A stretch of 64,000 nucleotides of DNA, from positions 33,927,351 through 33,991,350 of the forward strand of contig NC_077230.1 in the NCBI RefSeq assembly GCF_027887165.1, read 5' to 3'. The position numbers and the translations under genes were made by a program. How positions within the stretch are numbered: position 1 is the stretch's first letter; each line of letters starts with the position of its first letter. This document shows positions 1 to 13,500 of this stretch, piece by piece. The DNA is from Monodelphis domestica (taxonomy: Eukaryota > Chordata > Mammalia > Didelphimorphia > Didelphidae). The notes under the pieces were generated by a model that did not search any database, was not told the DNA's origin, and saw nothing but the letters and a program-made list of their open reading frames with translations.

Positions 1-1079
1 TGCCCAAAGTGAATCCTTGAGAAAGGAAAAAAATAAGAAATGCAAATAGGTTGCCAAATCATAACTTTAACCTTGTAAGAATTTACTATGCAACTGGGGT
101 CAAATGGTACCCTCTATGTCCTTGCTCATGATGTAATTTTGGACTTTAAAATAGAATTCTTCCTGAGATGACACTCTGTTACATAGAACTGAAAGCAAAA
201 AATGCCATCAGGCTTTCTGTTTCAAAGCCTGAGGCTCATTACTTCTTCATCCCCAACTCACTTAGCCCAGATGGTTTTAGAATTTTTTCCTGCTTCCTAG
301 ATTGTAACAGAATTGATTTCTTTAGCTGCCCATCCTGAATATCCCAAATAAATGGTGGAAATTTTCTCCTCTTAACCTCCCAAAGTTGTTTTCTTTTCCT
401 CAGTTTCTATGATGACATTTATCTGTTTATTATCACCCAAGGTCTCTACAATAAAAATATCAACTAGAAGTTTCCTTCTGAATTATCGTCTCCTTACTCA
501 GTCTTCAGTCAGTGGGGCATTGTCTGATACCTCAGAAGAATCATTTGTTTTAGTTTCTGCAGATCCTATTGACTTTCTGAAGAATATTAAAATTGAAACA
601 ATACTCTGATAATTGTTTGTAGGAGGGCATCTGTGTTTGTGGATGATTTCTCTTGGATCCTTCTCACTGTGTTTTCCAAGATCTGCCAAAGTCCTTTCCT
701 TTTTCAATCTCATTTCATTATTGAGACTTAGCCAGCTGGAAAGGCTTGGAGTACAGACCCAGTAATGAACACTAATCATCCTTGAAGCCTACTTAAAAAA
801 AAAAATATTCAGGGATGAATCCCTGGAAGAATCCCCAGACAGGCTGCACGGTAATGAAATTATTGAGACACACCAGCCCCCTAAGTCTTCTGATTAATTT
901 GTAGAGAAGTGGTGACTGAAAAATTTGTAAGTGGCAGCCATTATAGTAATGGTATGATGAGTCATTGAAGTCTATCTCTTAAATTAGTACCATATCTTCT
1001 AATCATACACATGCATTGGACTTTTAGGTCATAAAAATCTTCAATGTAATTTTAATTACTATGCAATTCTATTTTTCAG

Positions 1080-1187
1080 TATCCGTGTATTTGACCAGAT
1101 TATTAAAATAGGTGACATCAATCTAATTGGATTGGATGAAGCAGAAATCGTCTCTACTTTTAAAAAAATGGACGATTCTCCTTTCCA
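1080..1187 (+). CDS. PDZ exon (middle part) of unit 1
   Basis: Acceptor TTTTTCAG and donor CA|GTAAGT. The exon enters with one base and leaves with two. It encodes [17 protein letters not shown] and the following helix, matching neurabin IQVNDQIVEVDGISLVG (strands and helix of the PDZ core). It differs by one base (Val to Ile) from the duplicate at 61033-61140, so this part of the PDZ is constrained. Confidence 0.9.
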
Positions 1188-1528
1188 GTAAGTAAATTTT
1201 CCCACATTTCTTTAAGATGCAGAGATTGCTAGATCATTGTTTTTGATTTGGAAATTTCTTTAGCAATGTGTTCAAACAGAAAAATTGGGGAGAAAGAAAG
1301 CCTAATTAACATGTTTAAATAGTTTCTCTTTTTGTCTTCTTTTGCTAAGAAATGACCCTCTTTTTTTCTGTTCAGCAGTTCACAAGATATTTTAGGACCC
1401 ATTTGCACCTTCCTTTCTGAATACTCTATCACATCTCACGCAAACCCTTGATTTTCATTTGCATTTATTTTTAGTTAATGAATTTTTATTTTCTTGGCAA
1501 ATAATGCTCCTTGAACCTGAAGAGGTTT

Positions 1529-1559
<31 letters not shown>

Positions 1560-4500
1560 GTAAGAATGAAAGCTTAGCTGAATTTCCCCATTCTGCTCTT
1601 TGCATGGCTATGTCTTAATCCAAAGTACATAAATTAAATGTGGATATTTTGTACCTAGGATTGAAATTGGCCGCGAACCACCTGAAGTCAAGTCAGAACT
1701 TATCGAACTCCTCGAGTTGTCAGAGGAAAGGAAGAAATATTTTATGGATTCGCTCATAGTACAGGTATTATGTGAATCAAATAAAAAAATGCAGAAACGC
1801 AAAATTCTTTCTTTTTTTTATCATAACAATATTAAAATAAAATTTTTGTTCTTTAAAACGTTTCCTTTCCTACTCTTCAGTAACTTCATTTTAATTTATT
1901 ACATACTTTTTTATTGTTGCTCTTTTATGCAATTTTATCAATGTCTCTGAGATTTACATTCTAATCTTCTCTGATGTACTCCAACCTTCACCACTGAATT
2001 ATCATTTGTAGTATAGAGAATGAATTAAGCAAAACTGAACAATAAATACAGCAACTGAATCTGATAGTTTTGCTCCTTTCTGAACAACGGAGATATATAC
2101 ATGTGTGTATGTGTATGTATATTTTTATATCTCTAGCTTTTGTCCCAGTCTAAGATTTTCCATTACAATTAGTCAGAGGATGGCAATCTTTTAATACTGC
2201 TTTAATTTACCTTAGTTTTAAAGAGCCTTCTGTTTCTGCTTACTTTACATTATTTAATATGGGTTTTTTAATGTCTTGTAGAATTCTTATTGTTAATTTC
2301 AAAAACTTAATAATATCTCATTATATAATATATCACAGCATTTGTTCAGGTTTTCCCAAATTAACGGACACTTTGTATTCAGACAAAGAATGTGTAAGTG
2401 TACACATATTCCCTTGATTTCCTGCCTTTGATGACTTTGGGGTTTCACTTCTATTCTAGTTGCATTGATTTTGTTCGTGTTAAATCTTTCTCAGTAGTGC
2501 AAAATTCCTATTTTTTCTTTTATTATGATCACAAACCCCCTAGTTTTTTACCATCAATATGCCTCACAAATATTGGTCTAAGAGGTCTTATTCCTGTTGT
2601 TTTTCTAATTTTGAATGCTGTATGGGTATTGGTTGATATTAAGGTTGTATATGCAACTTGAATTCATTATGGTAAATTTTATAGCCCTTTCCTATTCAAA
2701 CTTTCATTTGTATCACATGATTTCCAGTTTTTCTCAGGCCTTCCAGAATACAGAATCCTTCCTCTCTCATTTTTGTTTTTGGGTTTTTGAACACCTGGAT
2801 TGCCGAGTTAATTATCTTCTGGGACTTCCTCATGGTAGAATATTTTATGAACTCTTAATTATTGTCAAGTAATCCTGAGTAATTTTATTAATTTTGAAGG
2901 TTCAGTTTGAGGACCTGTTAATTTTAGACCTCTTTTATTATTCTTGTTTTTAACATTTCCATTAAGATTACTTTTCACAACAATCTCTGACCAACAATCT
3001 TTTTTCTTATGTCTTTCTGTATCCTATCTCTAAGGCTTTCCCCAAAATGCTGGTCTACCAATCTGTAAGCCCCTGGAGGTGAAGGAATGTTTTATCTTTA
3101 TATCCCCAGGACAACACACGGACTTGCACTTTTTAGATGCTTAAGAAATTATGATTGAATTAGTTGTTCATGTTGTTATGCTGATGCATAAGCAGGCTCT
3201 TGCTTTTATTCTGTGCTATTTTGCTAGATGTTTTGGCAAACTCTTTAAAATGTTTTACTATAATTTTGAAATGACCATCCTTCCTCTAATAATGATAATG
3301 TCTTTGGAAGAAAGATCAAAGAATATATTTAATCTTTCAAAGTGTGTATATGGGTATATTGGTATATATTTCATTTTGCAAAAAGTATAAAAGTATTTAC
3401 TACTGCCTCCTTAAAACCTCTTTCCTATCCAATTATGAAATCTTTAAACATTAGCACATTAGGAGAGTGGATTTTGTTTGTTTATTTTAAGCATGTTCTT
3501 GAGATTTCTGAGCTTTAGGCCTATATTGTAATTACACTTTCTAAACATTTTCTCCATTTAAAGGAAAAAATTAGAGATATCACTATTGTGAGAGGACAAG
3601 CAAGTATTTGTAGAAGTCCAAGAGTACCATGGTACTGGATGGCCAGGTATATATATATGTGTATATATAGGTATAAAGATATATATGTAAGCTTTTATTG
3701 AATATGTAAACTAGTGGTTTTTTTAGACAAAACTTAGTGAAAGGTTAATAATAAAATAACAATATGCTTTTGCCTCTAAATTCCATTTACTGGGAAGATT
3801 TCCAAATTGGAGACTCAATTTAAAAAATGTATATATTCAGTGGGTTTTTTGGATAATATTTTCCTGATGAGGAATGGCCTCATCATTTCTGGCTTATAAA
3901 TATATAGAATGAAATAATATAATGCATTAAAATAAGTAAATATCAGGAATAGAAGAAATCTCGAAACATCTTGATACACTTTGGTGTATAGCAAATAGAA
4001 CAGATAAAAACAAAAACAAAAAGAATGTTTTTTTTAACTTTACCTTCTGTCCTATAATTGAAGCTAAGTGTCAGTTCCAAAGCATAAGAACCAGCTCTCC
4101 TCCCACTACTGCTGCTGCCACCCACCACCAGATCTTAGCAGTGGTTTCTCCTCCCCCTGCATGCTCTTGGGAAGAGTGCTCAGCTGCAGTCTCCCACTGC
4201 TATTTCTGATTCAAGTGTCTGCACAGAGGGTGAGATTCCCCAATTTTTGGCCAGTCTTTTCCCCACTCCAGGTGGGTTTTTGAGCCTGTGCTAGCCATTT
4301 TTCAATGAGGAAAAGTGACACCATGCTATTCAGCACCACCCCCTTTTAGTTTATAAGCTGAATTTCTTAAACTGACACTTGGCACCCGGCTTGCAACTCA
4401 GGATTTTTTTCACAGGAAAGGGGACCCCTCTGCTGTTTTTTTTTTGAGGGCACATTAACACAAATCAATGGATTTTAGATTTTATTTTTCTGCCTCCTAC

Positions 4501-7500
4501 CCAAAACATCGAGGACTAATCTTTCTTTCATATGAAAATATGCTATTGTTCTCCCTTGAAGTTTTGCCCTTCTTTGAGTTTACTCTTTAAATAAAATCCA
4601 TTCAGTCTTCCCTTTTTTTTTGGGGGGGAGGAAAAATGCTTTTACAAAGCATGCTAGGTATTCTCACAGAACAGTTTGAATTGCTTGATCTCTAACTAGT
4701 GCATATTAGTTCTTGTTTTTTTTTTTACTAGCAGTTTGTATTTGCACTGCATATTTCCCATTTTGTTTGCTTCTCAAGAATATGTAACAGGCTAGGGGGC
4801 AGCTGGGTAGCTCAGTGGATTGAAAGCCAGCCCTAGAGACGGGAGGTCCTAGGTTCAAATCTGGCCTCAGACACTTCCCAGATGTGTGACCATGGGCAAG
4901 TCACTTGACCCCCATTGCCTAGCCCTTACCACTCTTCTGCCTTGGAGCCAATACTCAGTATTGACACCAAGAAGGAAGGTAAGGGTTTAAAAAAAAAAGA
5001 ATATGCAACAGGCTAGACTGCTTAAATTAGAGACCAAACTGAAATATTCTGACAAAGTGTTATGGGGTTCAGATGTGTACCCCTGGGGTTCAGGAAGGAT
5101 ACCTTTGGCAAGAATGCAAGACTCCAAAATTTAGCTTAAAAACAAAACGAGAAATTTATTAGTTTAGGAGGCAATGTTGAGAATGGCCAGGAGGATAGCA
5201 AGGTTGAGCAGCAAGATGGGGAGCAGTTCCTTGGGAGGACAGCATGAAAGGAAAGGCTGCTCCCCTAAGGACAGCATAGATGGAAAAGCTGTCCCCCCAG
5301 ACGACATCAGTTCTGGGGATTTTGTACTCTTTACAACAGATGCTATGTCATGGTGTGGACATGACCTAGAGTGTTAATAATCACTTAGGCATTTGGTGGG
5401 GTTGAGGTGGTCATCTGACTTGGGTCTGCCTGGAGGCATGAAGATTCCTTAACAAAAAGATATCTTGAGATATAGCCTGATAGGATCTTGGTGTAGCCTG
5501 GAGGTGCGTCTCTCTGTCCAAAATAGTTTGCCTGAGTTTCTGGGGGTACAGTGCCCATGTCAAAAGTTTTGATATTCTTAAATATTCTCAACACACAGAG
5601 TAGAGAATCCTGCCCATTGCTTCTATCAGAAATTTCCGAGTTCTGACAAATGAAGTGCAAATAGTTAATAAATAGTGCGGAGGGGAATAAACTTTAAAAG
5701 AGATCTGGAAGTTTATTGTTTCCTAACTACTTTTAATTTATTAACCTCCATGAGAGTTAAAAGAAGTCTATTGGAATTGGAGAAAAGGATTTTTCACGTC
5801 CCTGCCTATGTCTTTGTTACGCTTATTTGCTGATTGCTTGTGTTGAGTTAATTTTTTTAAAGTTCATATGTTAATCAAATCAATATCTTTCTGATATACT
5901 GAATCATTTCAAGCTAATGTTTTTGCCTATTAGATATATTCTATTATATTGATTTTTGTACCTTTCCCCTCTGACTGTACTGAAGAACATCATTATGAAA
6001 GCCCATAAACACCTTTTTCAGTGGCAAAATCATAACTCATTAGGGGTGTGCTGCATTTGTCACATAGATAATGGATGGACTTCATCACAACTGGTTACAA
6101 CTTGTATACAACCTTTAGAGAATTTAATGAGCTAAGAATTTCAATTGCAATTTTAAGAGGTCTACAGAAATTACTTTAGATATCTAGGAGATTTCTGGAA
6201 TGATATTTAAAATATATATGCATACATATATTTTAAAAAATGTTGAACTAAAAGGTAGAGAACCAAATAGATGTTCCTACCTAGCCTAGAAAGGCTAAGT
6301 GACTTGCCCAAGTAAATACAACTAATTAGTGGCAAGTTACAACTAGGTTCTAGAACTAGAACTTGAGTCCAAATCTCTTTAATTCCAAGATGGTTTGATT
6401 GCCAGTTGTATGAAACTGCTACCTTTTCTTCCACAGTGACCTGAAATTTGTTATTGGGGCACTGAAAATATTAATAGAAGAAGATCAGGGATGTAGAAAA
6501 AACATCCAAGCTATCTTTGAGCAGGTAAGACAGCACAGTTCCTCCCCATTAATCAAGTTTTATTGAATGTTAGTTGTGTTCACAGTGATAAAAGTGGTGG
6601 AAAGCAAAGCAGTCAGTGTGAATGGTGCCCATAATAATGCATGAAATAAATGCTTCCTATTTCATTCATCCATTCTTTTGATCAGTCGAAACAAAACTTT
6701 TCAATCTTACTAAAACTCTTCTTGGCCTAAGAGGACTGCTTTATGAAAGGTGAATTGACCAAAACTCCCATATCACTACTCTCTGCCTAGTACTACTTAT
6801 CACTCTTTAGAAAATCCAGTATGGAAATCATTTGGGAACCCCAGCCTACTACTACTACTAATCCATGAATTGTGTCTACTTGATCAAGAGAAAGGATCAT
6901 CGGCTGGGGTATCCTTCTTCCTTGCTTCCCTTACTCCATTGCAGCTATTAACTACTCTTAGGTCTTAAGATGTGAATCAGTATCTTTCTTCCTTCTGAAG
7001 TGAAGAAGGCCCACCAGGCTTTTTTTATTATTATTTTCTCTGTGAATGTGCCTCTGAAGTCTGCTAGAATGTAGGCCTTACAATCGATTTCCCCTACTTT
7101 TATGCTATCATTGTAACTACTAATTGAAGTACCTCTGGATGTGTGCAAAATGCTGCTAAGCGCTGGAGACATAAAGAGAAAAAATGAAACATTTCCTGAT
7201 CTTGAGACACTCTTACTCAATACTCTAAGTGGAAAGTACAACATTTAAAATAAGGTTCAGCTGAAGCACAAGATGGAATGCTTCAGAAGTCCTGGGGTCT
7301 CAGTGGTAGAATGGATGGAATGGATAGCAAGCGCCATTTGGCAATGATTTCACAAAGATTAGTTAGACTGGTTCTGCCATCTATCACATCAGTAAATTCT
7401 TTTTGTATTTGAGGATTAAACCCAGTGTCTCGGTCACATATTATCAAGGCTTTCCTGTTGTTATTGGATAAAGTCTAAACCCAGTACCTTCCATATTCTG

Positions 7501-10500
7501 ACACCAGAGGGTTCCATACTTAATTCCCAGAGTACCATGACATAAATTTTTATTATATATATATATATATATATATGCATATATCTATATCTATATCTTT
7601 GTAGTCATATAAATCTTATATACCCAGAGCTTAGCTGAGGACCAGAAGACCAGACATGGAAGAAGCTCTTAGTAGTGAATATCATTTTTCCTTTTTTCTA
7701 TACGCATGTAAATTTGTGTCTGTATATACATATATATGCACATAAATGCATGCACACATTTATTTATATATGTGTATGTGTGTATGTGTCGATATCTATA
7801 CCTCTATCTAAGGCCAGGTTACTTACTCATCAGACCTGCCCTAACATTCTTCTAGTTTGCAAAAGGGCTTGTCACTGTAATTTCTCAGCTATTATGGTAT
7901 TTCCACTGACTGTTTTTGAACATCTCTTGGAGTCCATTTTACTAAATTACAATCCTCCTAGAAGCAGAAACTCTCTTTCCCCCCTGTATATACAGAACTA
8001 TGCAGGAAGAGAAGCTTCATTTTGTAGTGTTAGGAAGTGATATGTATTGAAGTGGTCCCCCTGATGTCCATCCTGGATGTCTGAAGCTCACCAGGTCAGT
8101 AACATCTTACTGCTTTTGGCAGCTTCCTGCAACTAAATGGCAGTGAAGGTGTCACCTTGCCTTGAAAAACACAATTCTTAACTGGGAGAGCTTTTAAGCT
8201 TTGGATTCTATCCCTAACCTCATTCCTATCTACATGATATCTCTTTCCCTCTTCCCATTCCCATCCATGTCCCCATCTCAGTTCCCAAACCTATCCCTGT
8301 CTCTAATCTCATGTAAATCTCTCGTCCTATCCTGATTGGTTTTACTCAATAGCTACTAGTCATGGAATTTGTGCATATGTTTTTGAATGTAATAGATCTG
8401 AAGGGGTCATTTGAGAATAAAGAGGTCAGATAAGTGGCTAGCAGGAATAAATGAGATGGTTGTGACTGTTGGAGAGGAAAAGGATTGAATAACGTGTAAT
8501 TAATAGATTTATTTTGGTTCATTTGGTAAATTTCAGGCTAACATTTTTCAAGACAAATATAAAGACATGAACACATACAAAGTGAATATGGAACAGAAAC
8601 CTGATGAATCAAATAAAGAAGGCACATTTTTACCATTGGCCCCAGAAGAAGAATTATTACTAGAACAATTTAAAATAAAACCTAAAGAGATAAAAAATGA
8701 AGATTTATCACCAGGGCAATTATTAGCCCAAGGGGATTTCAATTCAGGTAAGACATATATCCTTGCTCAAAACATTTGACCCTAAAGTTTTCTGATAGAA
8801 AAGAGAAATTTGGAACAAATGTTTCTATCACTCACCGAATCTCTGGTCTCTATTCCTTTTCCCTTCATATCTCTAATAATGAGAATGCTAGCTGCTTTAT
8901 AAGGCTTTCTCAACTATTGGTGATCACTCTCTTGGTGATTGAACTATAAGGGACCTTGGAAATATTCTACTATAACATTTTAATTGCTATAGAAATCTAT
9001 GCTATATGTATGTCAGAATGTCATTTAGCTTCTGCCTCAAAATATGCCGTGATAGGAATCTCATTTTCTCAACATCCAGGCCACACTATTGCTAAATTAC
9101 TTAAGCTTTTAGAAAAGATTTCAGTACAATTTTTTTTGCTCAGGCTTTTTTTTTATAATTTAGTCCTTTTCCCTTCTTTTGAAATAATACAGAAAAAGAT
9201 CTTGTTCCTCTTTCCCTATTACTATCCATTTGACCTATAAAATCAACTTATTTTCCACCTAAGACTTTTTTTTAATCTCTATGATCATGTTTAGCCTGAA
9301 GACAATCTTTATATGATTTCTTATTACATCGTTGGGACATGGTTTTGTTTAGAGTCTATTATCCATCCTACTTTAATGACATCCATTTTGGTTTATCAAC
9401 ATTCTGTTGGTCTCATTGCAACAAAATCTTTTTTTTTAAATTCAATTACTTATAGGAATAATTTTGGCCATTTCTTTTGACATTTTAAAATTCAGATACC
9501 CCCATCTCCCTTTCCCTACCTGAGGGGGTGAAGAATCTGATATAGGTTATACTCATACTATTATGTAATACCTATTTCCATATGGTTCCCATCATGATAG
9601 ACACAGAACACACATATTCAATAGAAATCTCATGAAGATTTATAATATAACTTATAATTTATAATATAACTATTATAGTGGAAGATGTCAAGTTTTGATC
9701 TACACTCAGATTTTTTTTTTGTAGCTTCCTTGACCATTGATAGTATGTTCTTCATGTGTTACCTTGGAAGCTTAATGATAATGATTTAGTCCTTCACAGT
9801 TGATCATTGTATAATATTTCTGTTATAGTCTCTAGTTATAGTTGTTCTGCTCACTTTTTCTGAATTCATCCTGTTCATTGTTCCTTATGGCATAATAGTA
9901 ATCCATTACAACCATATTCCACAGCTTGATCATTCAACCACTAAATAATGGACAACCCCTCAGTTTCCAATTCTTTGCCACTATAAAAAGAGCTGATAAT
10001 AATATTTTGGCACAGTTAATTCCTTTTATTCTATCTTTGATCCATTTGGGTGAGATTGTTGTATAGACCTTTGGGTATTGTTTCATATAAGTCTCTAGAA
10101 TGGTTGTATCGTTTCACACTATCACCAATGAAGTTTATTAGTGTTCCAATTTTCCCACCTCCTCTTCAACATTTATCATTTTCCATTTTGGTCATGTTAG
10201 CTAATCTGAAGGGTATGAGATCATTTTGCAGAGTTGGCTTAATTTTCATTTCTTTCATCAATAGTGATTGGGAATTTTTTAAAATATGGCTATGTAAAGT
10301 TTTAATCTCTTCTGAGAAATGCCTATTCAAATCCTTTGACCATTTCTCAATTGAGGAATGTTGTGTATTATAAATTTGACTCAGTTCTCTTTATATTTAA
10401 GAAATGAGACTTTTATCAAAAATTGCTATAAATTTTTCCTCAGAATTTGTTTTTTCATTTCTAATCTTAAGTACATTTGTTTTATTTGTGCGAAACCTTT

Positions 10501-13500
10501 TTAATATAATGAAATCAAAATGCCCTTTTAATCAAGTATGCCGATGATTTATTTATTTTATTTTTTCATAAAACAAACTATTTGTCTTATTTTATTAGTT
10601 CTATGGTTTTCTTACTTTCAATCTATTCATCCCTTGCTTGATTTTCATGATTTCCAATTTGCTGTTTAATTGAGGATTTTTAAATTTGTCCTTTTCTAGG
10701 ATTTTTAGTTGTATCACCAATTCCCTTATGACCTGCTCTTTTTCTACTTTACCTGATATAAGCAATAAGAGATGTGAATTTTCCTCTAAGTACGGCTTTG
10801 GCTACATGCTAAAAAATTTGATATGTTGTCTCCTTATAATCATTGTCTTTAATGAAATTATTGATTGTTTCTATGATTCATTCTTTGACCCATTTATTCT
10901 TTAGGCAAAAATTTGTTTATATCTATCATATGCCATACTCCATAAATTTATTTATTGGCAAATAGAGAAGGTTTCCTATTTTAGCTATAAATATCACTTG
11001 TATAAATTGTTCATTAGAAAACACCTTTTTCCTGGGTGCCATCCATTACTTGCATTCCTTTTGCACTGTGAATCTGTGAACATTTGGAGTATCACTGTCA
11101 TTGCTAACAGAAGGAAATCTGGTTCAGCCTTATGAATCTGATATCTGGAAGAATGAATACTGGTGAATTGAGCAACAGTTTGAAAATGAATGCTGTACTT
11201 CAGGGGCTGACTTTTTTTTGGCTGCCAAGTACCAACAATTAATATGATTGTTGTTCAGAGAATATTAGAACCTCTAGTGTGAGGGCTTGCTGAACGCTTT
11301 TCAGGGCTGCTTATCTACCTTTGGTGTCTACTTGTCACTCAGCTCTCACCTGTGGTTCCAAGAAGTTGTAGCATGTGGAGCAGCCTGTTAAAACTGAACA
11401 GATGGGTTAAGTTAGGTTGATATCTACTCCAGGCTTGTGAAGACCTCCTCCTGGAATAGGTGGATGAGAAAATTTGCTTCAGTAGCCATGAATGTAGCTG
11501 AAGTAAGCACTGTGGAGTGCGTAGAGTTTGGTTGGACATCTAAGACACTAAAGTCATTTAGGTTCAGTGTCAATCAACTAGGTTCAGTGTCAGTTATCCA
11601 GACTTTTGTCTTGCCAAAGGATTTAGATGATTCTGCAAGAAAGAGTGAGGCTGACAATTTTGTGCAACTCACTTAAATCCAATTCATACACAAGTGAAGA
11701 TATTACTCTGTGATGTCACTGGTACTTTTCAAACATAAGGATCACCACCACCACTGCCAACTGATTAATCAACATTTTTGACTGTCTCATCCTTTTAAGT
11801 CTTCTTCAATCTAGCTTTACTTGTTTTAAACTGCCCTTGCAGCGGGACTAGTATTTTCTTGGTAGATATCCTAGATCATCAGTCTTAGAAGGAACCTCAA
11901 AGACCACCCACTTTAATCCCTTCATTTTGTAGGTGAGAAAAATGAGGCCCGGAGAAGATATTCAGATAGTTACCTTCCCAGCGGTGACTTCATGGCTTCT
12001 GGCTCTAAAATCAAGGCCAAAGGTAGGTTCTTCACTTTATAAGATGTCTAAGCCTTGGTCAGCAATAGTAACCAATGAAAGATTGCTGTTGTCCCTTGCT
12101 AATCCTAGTAAAATATTTGTGTACTGTTGTACTCATTGAATTATTTATTTTTCTTAGAGACCCAAATAAAAAAAGAAAAAGAAGAAGAAGAAATAGTAGT
12201 GGAGGAAGAGATTATTAGCACTGGAAAACCTACAGAGGGAAAGGCTAAAAAGGGATTTTCCTGGTTCCGGTAAGAGATGTACTTTTTATATATGGATAAC
12301 AATATTATTAATAAACAAAACATTTTATTTCTCCTGTAATTTACCTCTTTGGCTACTGTTTGCTATGTTTTTTGCCCCTTTCTACAAAAGAACTTCATTA
12401 TTTATATGAATTTTCTCAGTTGTTCACATCTTCCTCAAATGGGTGCTGGCATAGAGTAAAGGTGTCAAATTCACAGTTTATGGATGTGACCCAGAGAGAT
12501 CCATTTCTTTTTGAGTCTGATAATAACAACTTAGTGGGAAAAGTATAGGACATGGAATCTGAGTTATCTGCATTCAGACTGGAGTTTTATCACCTAGTCA
12601 TGTGTTCAAATTCAAGTATTTTCTGATCAATAGGTTACAGACTTCCCATCTATAAAATATTACAAGTTGACATCTAGCGTTACTTCAGATCTAAATCAGT
12701 GACCCCCTCGCTCCTTACAAGACAAATCATGTATTAGTTGTGGTTAATGTGGAGGAGGAAGAAGTAGAGAAATGATATTGTGCCATACGCACACATATTT
12801 AACTTAACTGGCTTCCATATCTAGTTTTATATTTTTACCTATAGCGCCAAATTTGATCTTGCCCCTTCTCTAATACATGTGCTGACATAGCACGTATCCT
12901 ACAAAAAGTGTAACTCCAAACTCTTTGAACATGTAGCTTTGTCTTTTTTTTCAGAATTGAAATTCATGAAATTTTTATAGTGTGCATCTATTTAAGATCT
13001 TTTTTTGTGTCATAGTAGAATGTATTTTTGTGTTTTAATAATTATTTCCCTTTCAAATGTTGTATGATTCTAGCAATATCAAAGAACGCAAGCTGTGGAA
13101 CTTCTTTCATTTTAAAAAACATGACAAACAAGTAAAGAATGTGCACAAGTGGGAAGAAATTGATCAAGAGGTAAATTTTCATTATGTTAAATTTATCAAA
13201 GATTTAAGTTTGTTTCCCCATTTAAATTACTAGAGAGTGAGCTTTTTCTTGAATTAGAAAACTATAATTTACCTTGGATTGAGGAGTTAACATTCTGTCA
13301 TAATTAATAATCAGTATTAATCAGGAATAAAATTACCCGAGTAAGGAGCCAAAGTACCATAGCGGCAACTGTTTGGCCTTGAAGTCACTTTTTTGTTCCC
13401 AGAGATCATTCAAGAACCTCTCTCAAGAAAAGGGAATGATTAAGAACTCTTAAAACATTTGAATTCTCTGTATTTGGATGTTCTAAGGACAAAGGATAAT

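Larger units (their letters stand above)
1..4049. repeat. Left copy of a recent tandem segmental duplication
   Basis: Bases 1-4049 align end to end with 59971-64000, including intron repeats and three exons. In the non-coding parts I compared by eye, about 2-3% of bases differ, apart from simple-repeat length changes. The alignment runs to both limits of what can be seen, so the true unit is longer; its period is about 59.97 kb. Confidence 0.95.

Noticed and set aside
4796-4870. tRNA gene
   Set aside because: The A and B boxes belong to the tRNA-derived head of a SINE with poly-A tail and target duplication; no cloverleaf-complete tRNA is present.
7675-8040. 121-codon + strand open frame
   Set aside because: Starts in TA-rich simple sequence in an intron and is not kept open in the paralogous intron of cassette B (29940-30300).
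10050-10373. 107-codon + strand open frame
   Set aside because: It lies antisense in an old L1; the frame is the complement of ORF2 sequence.
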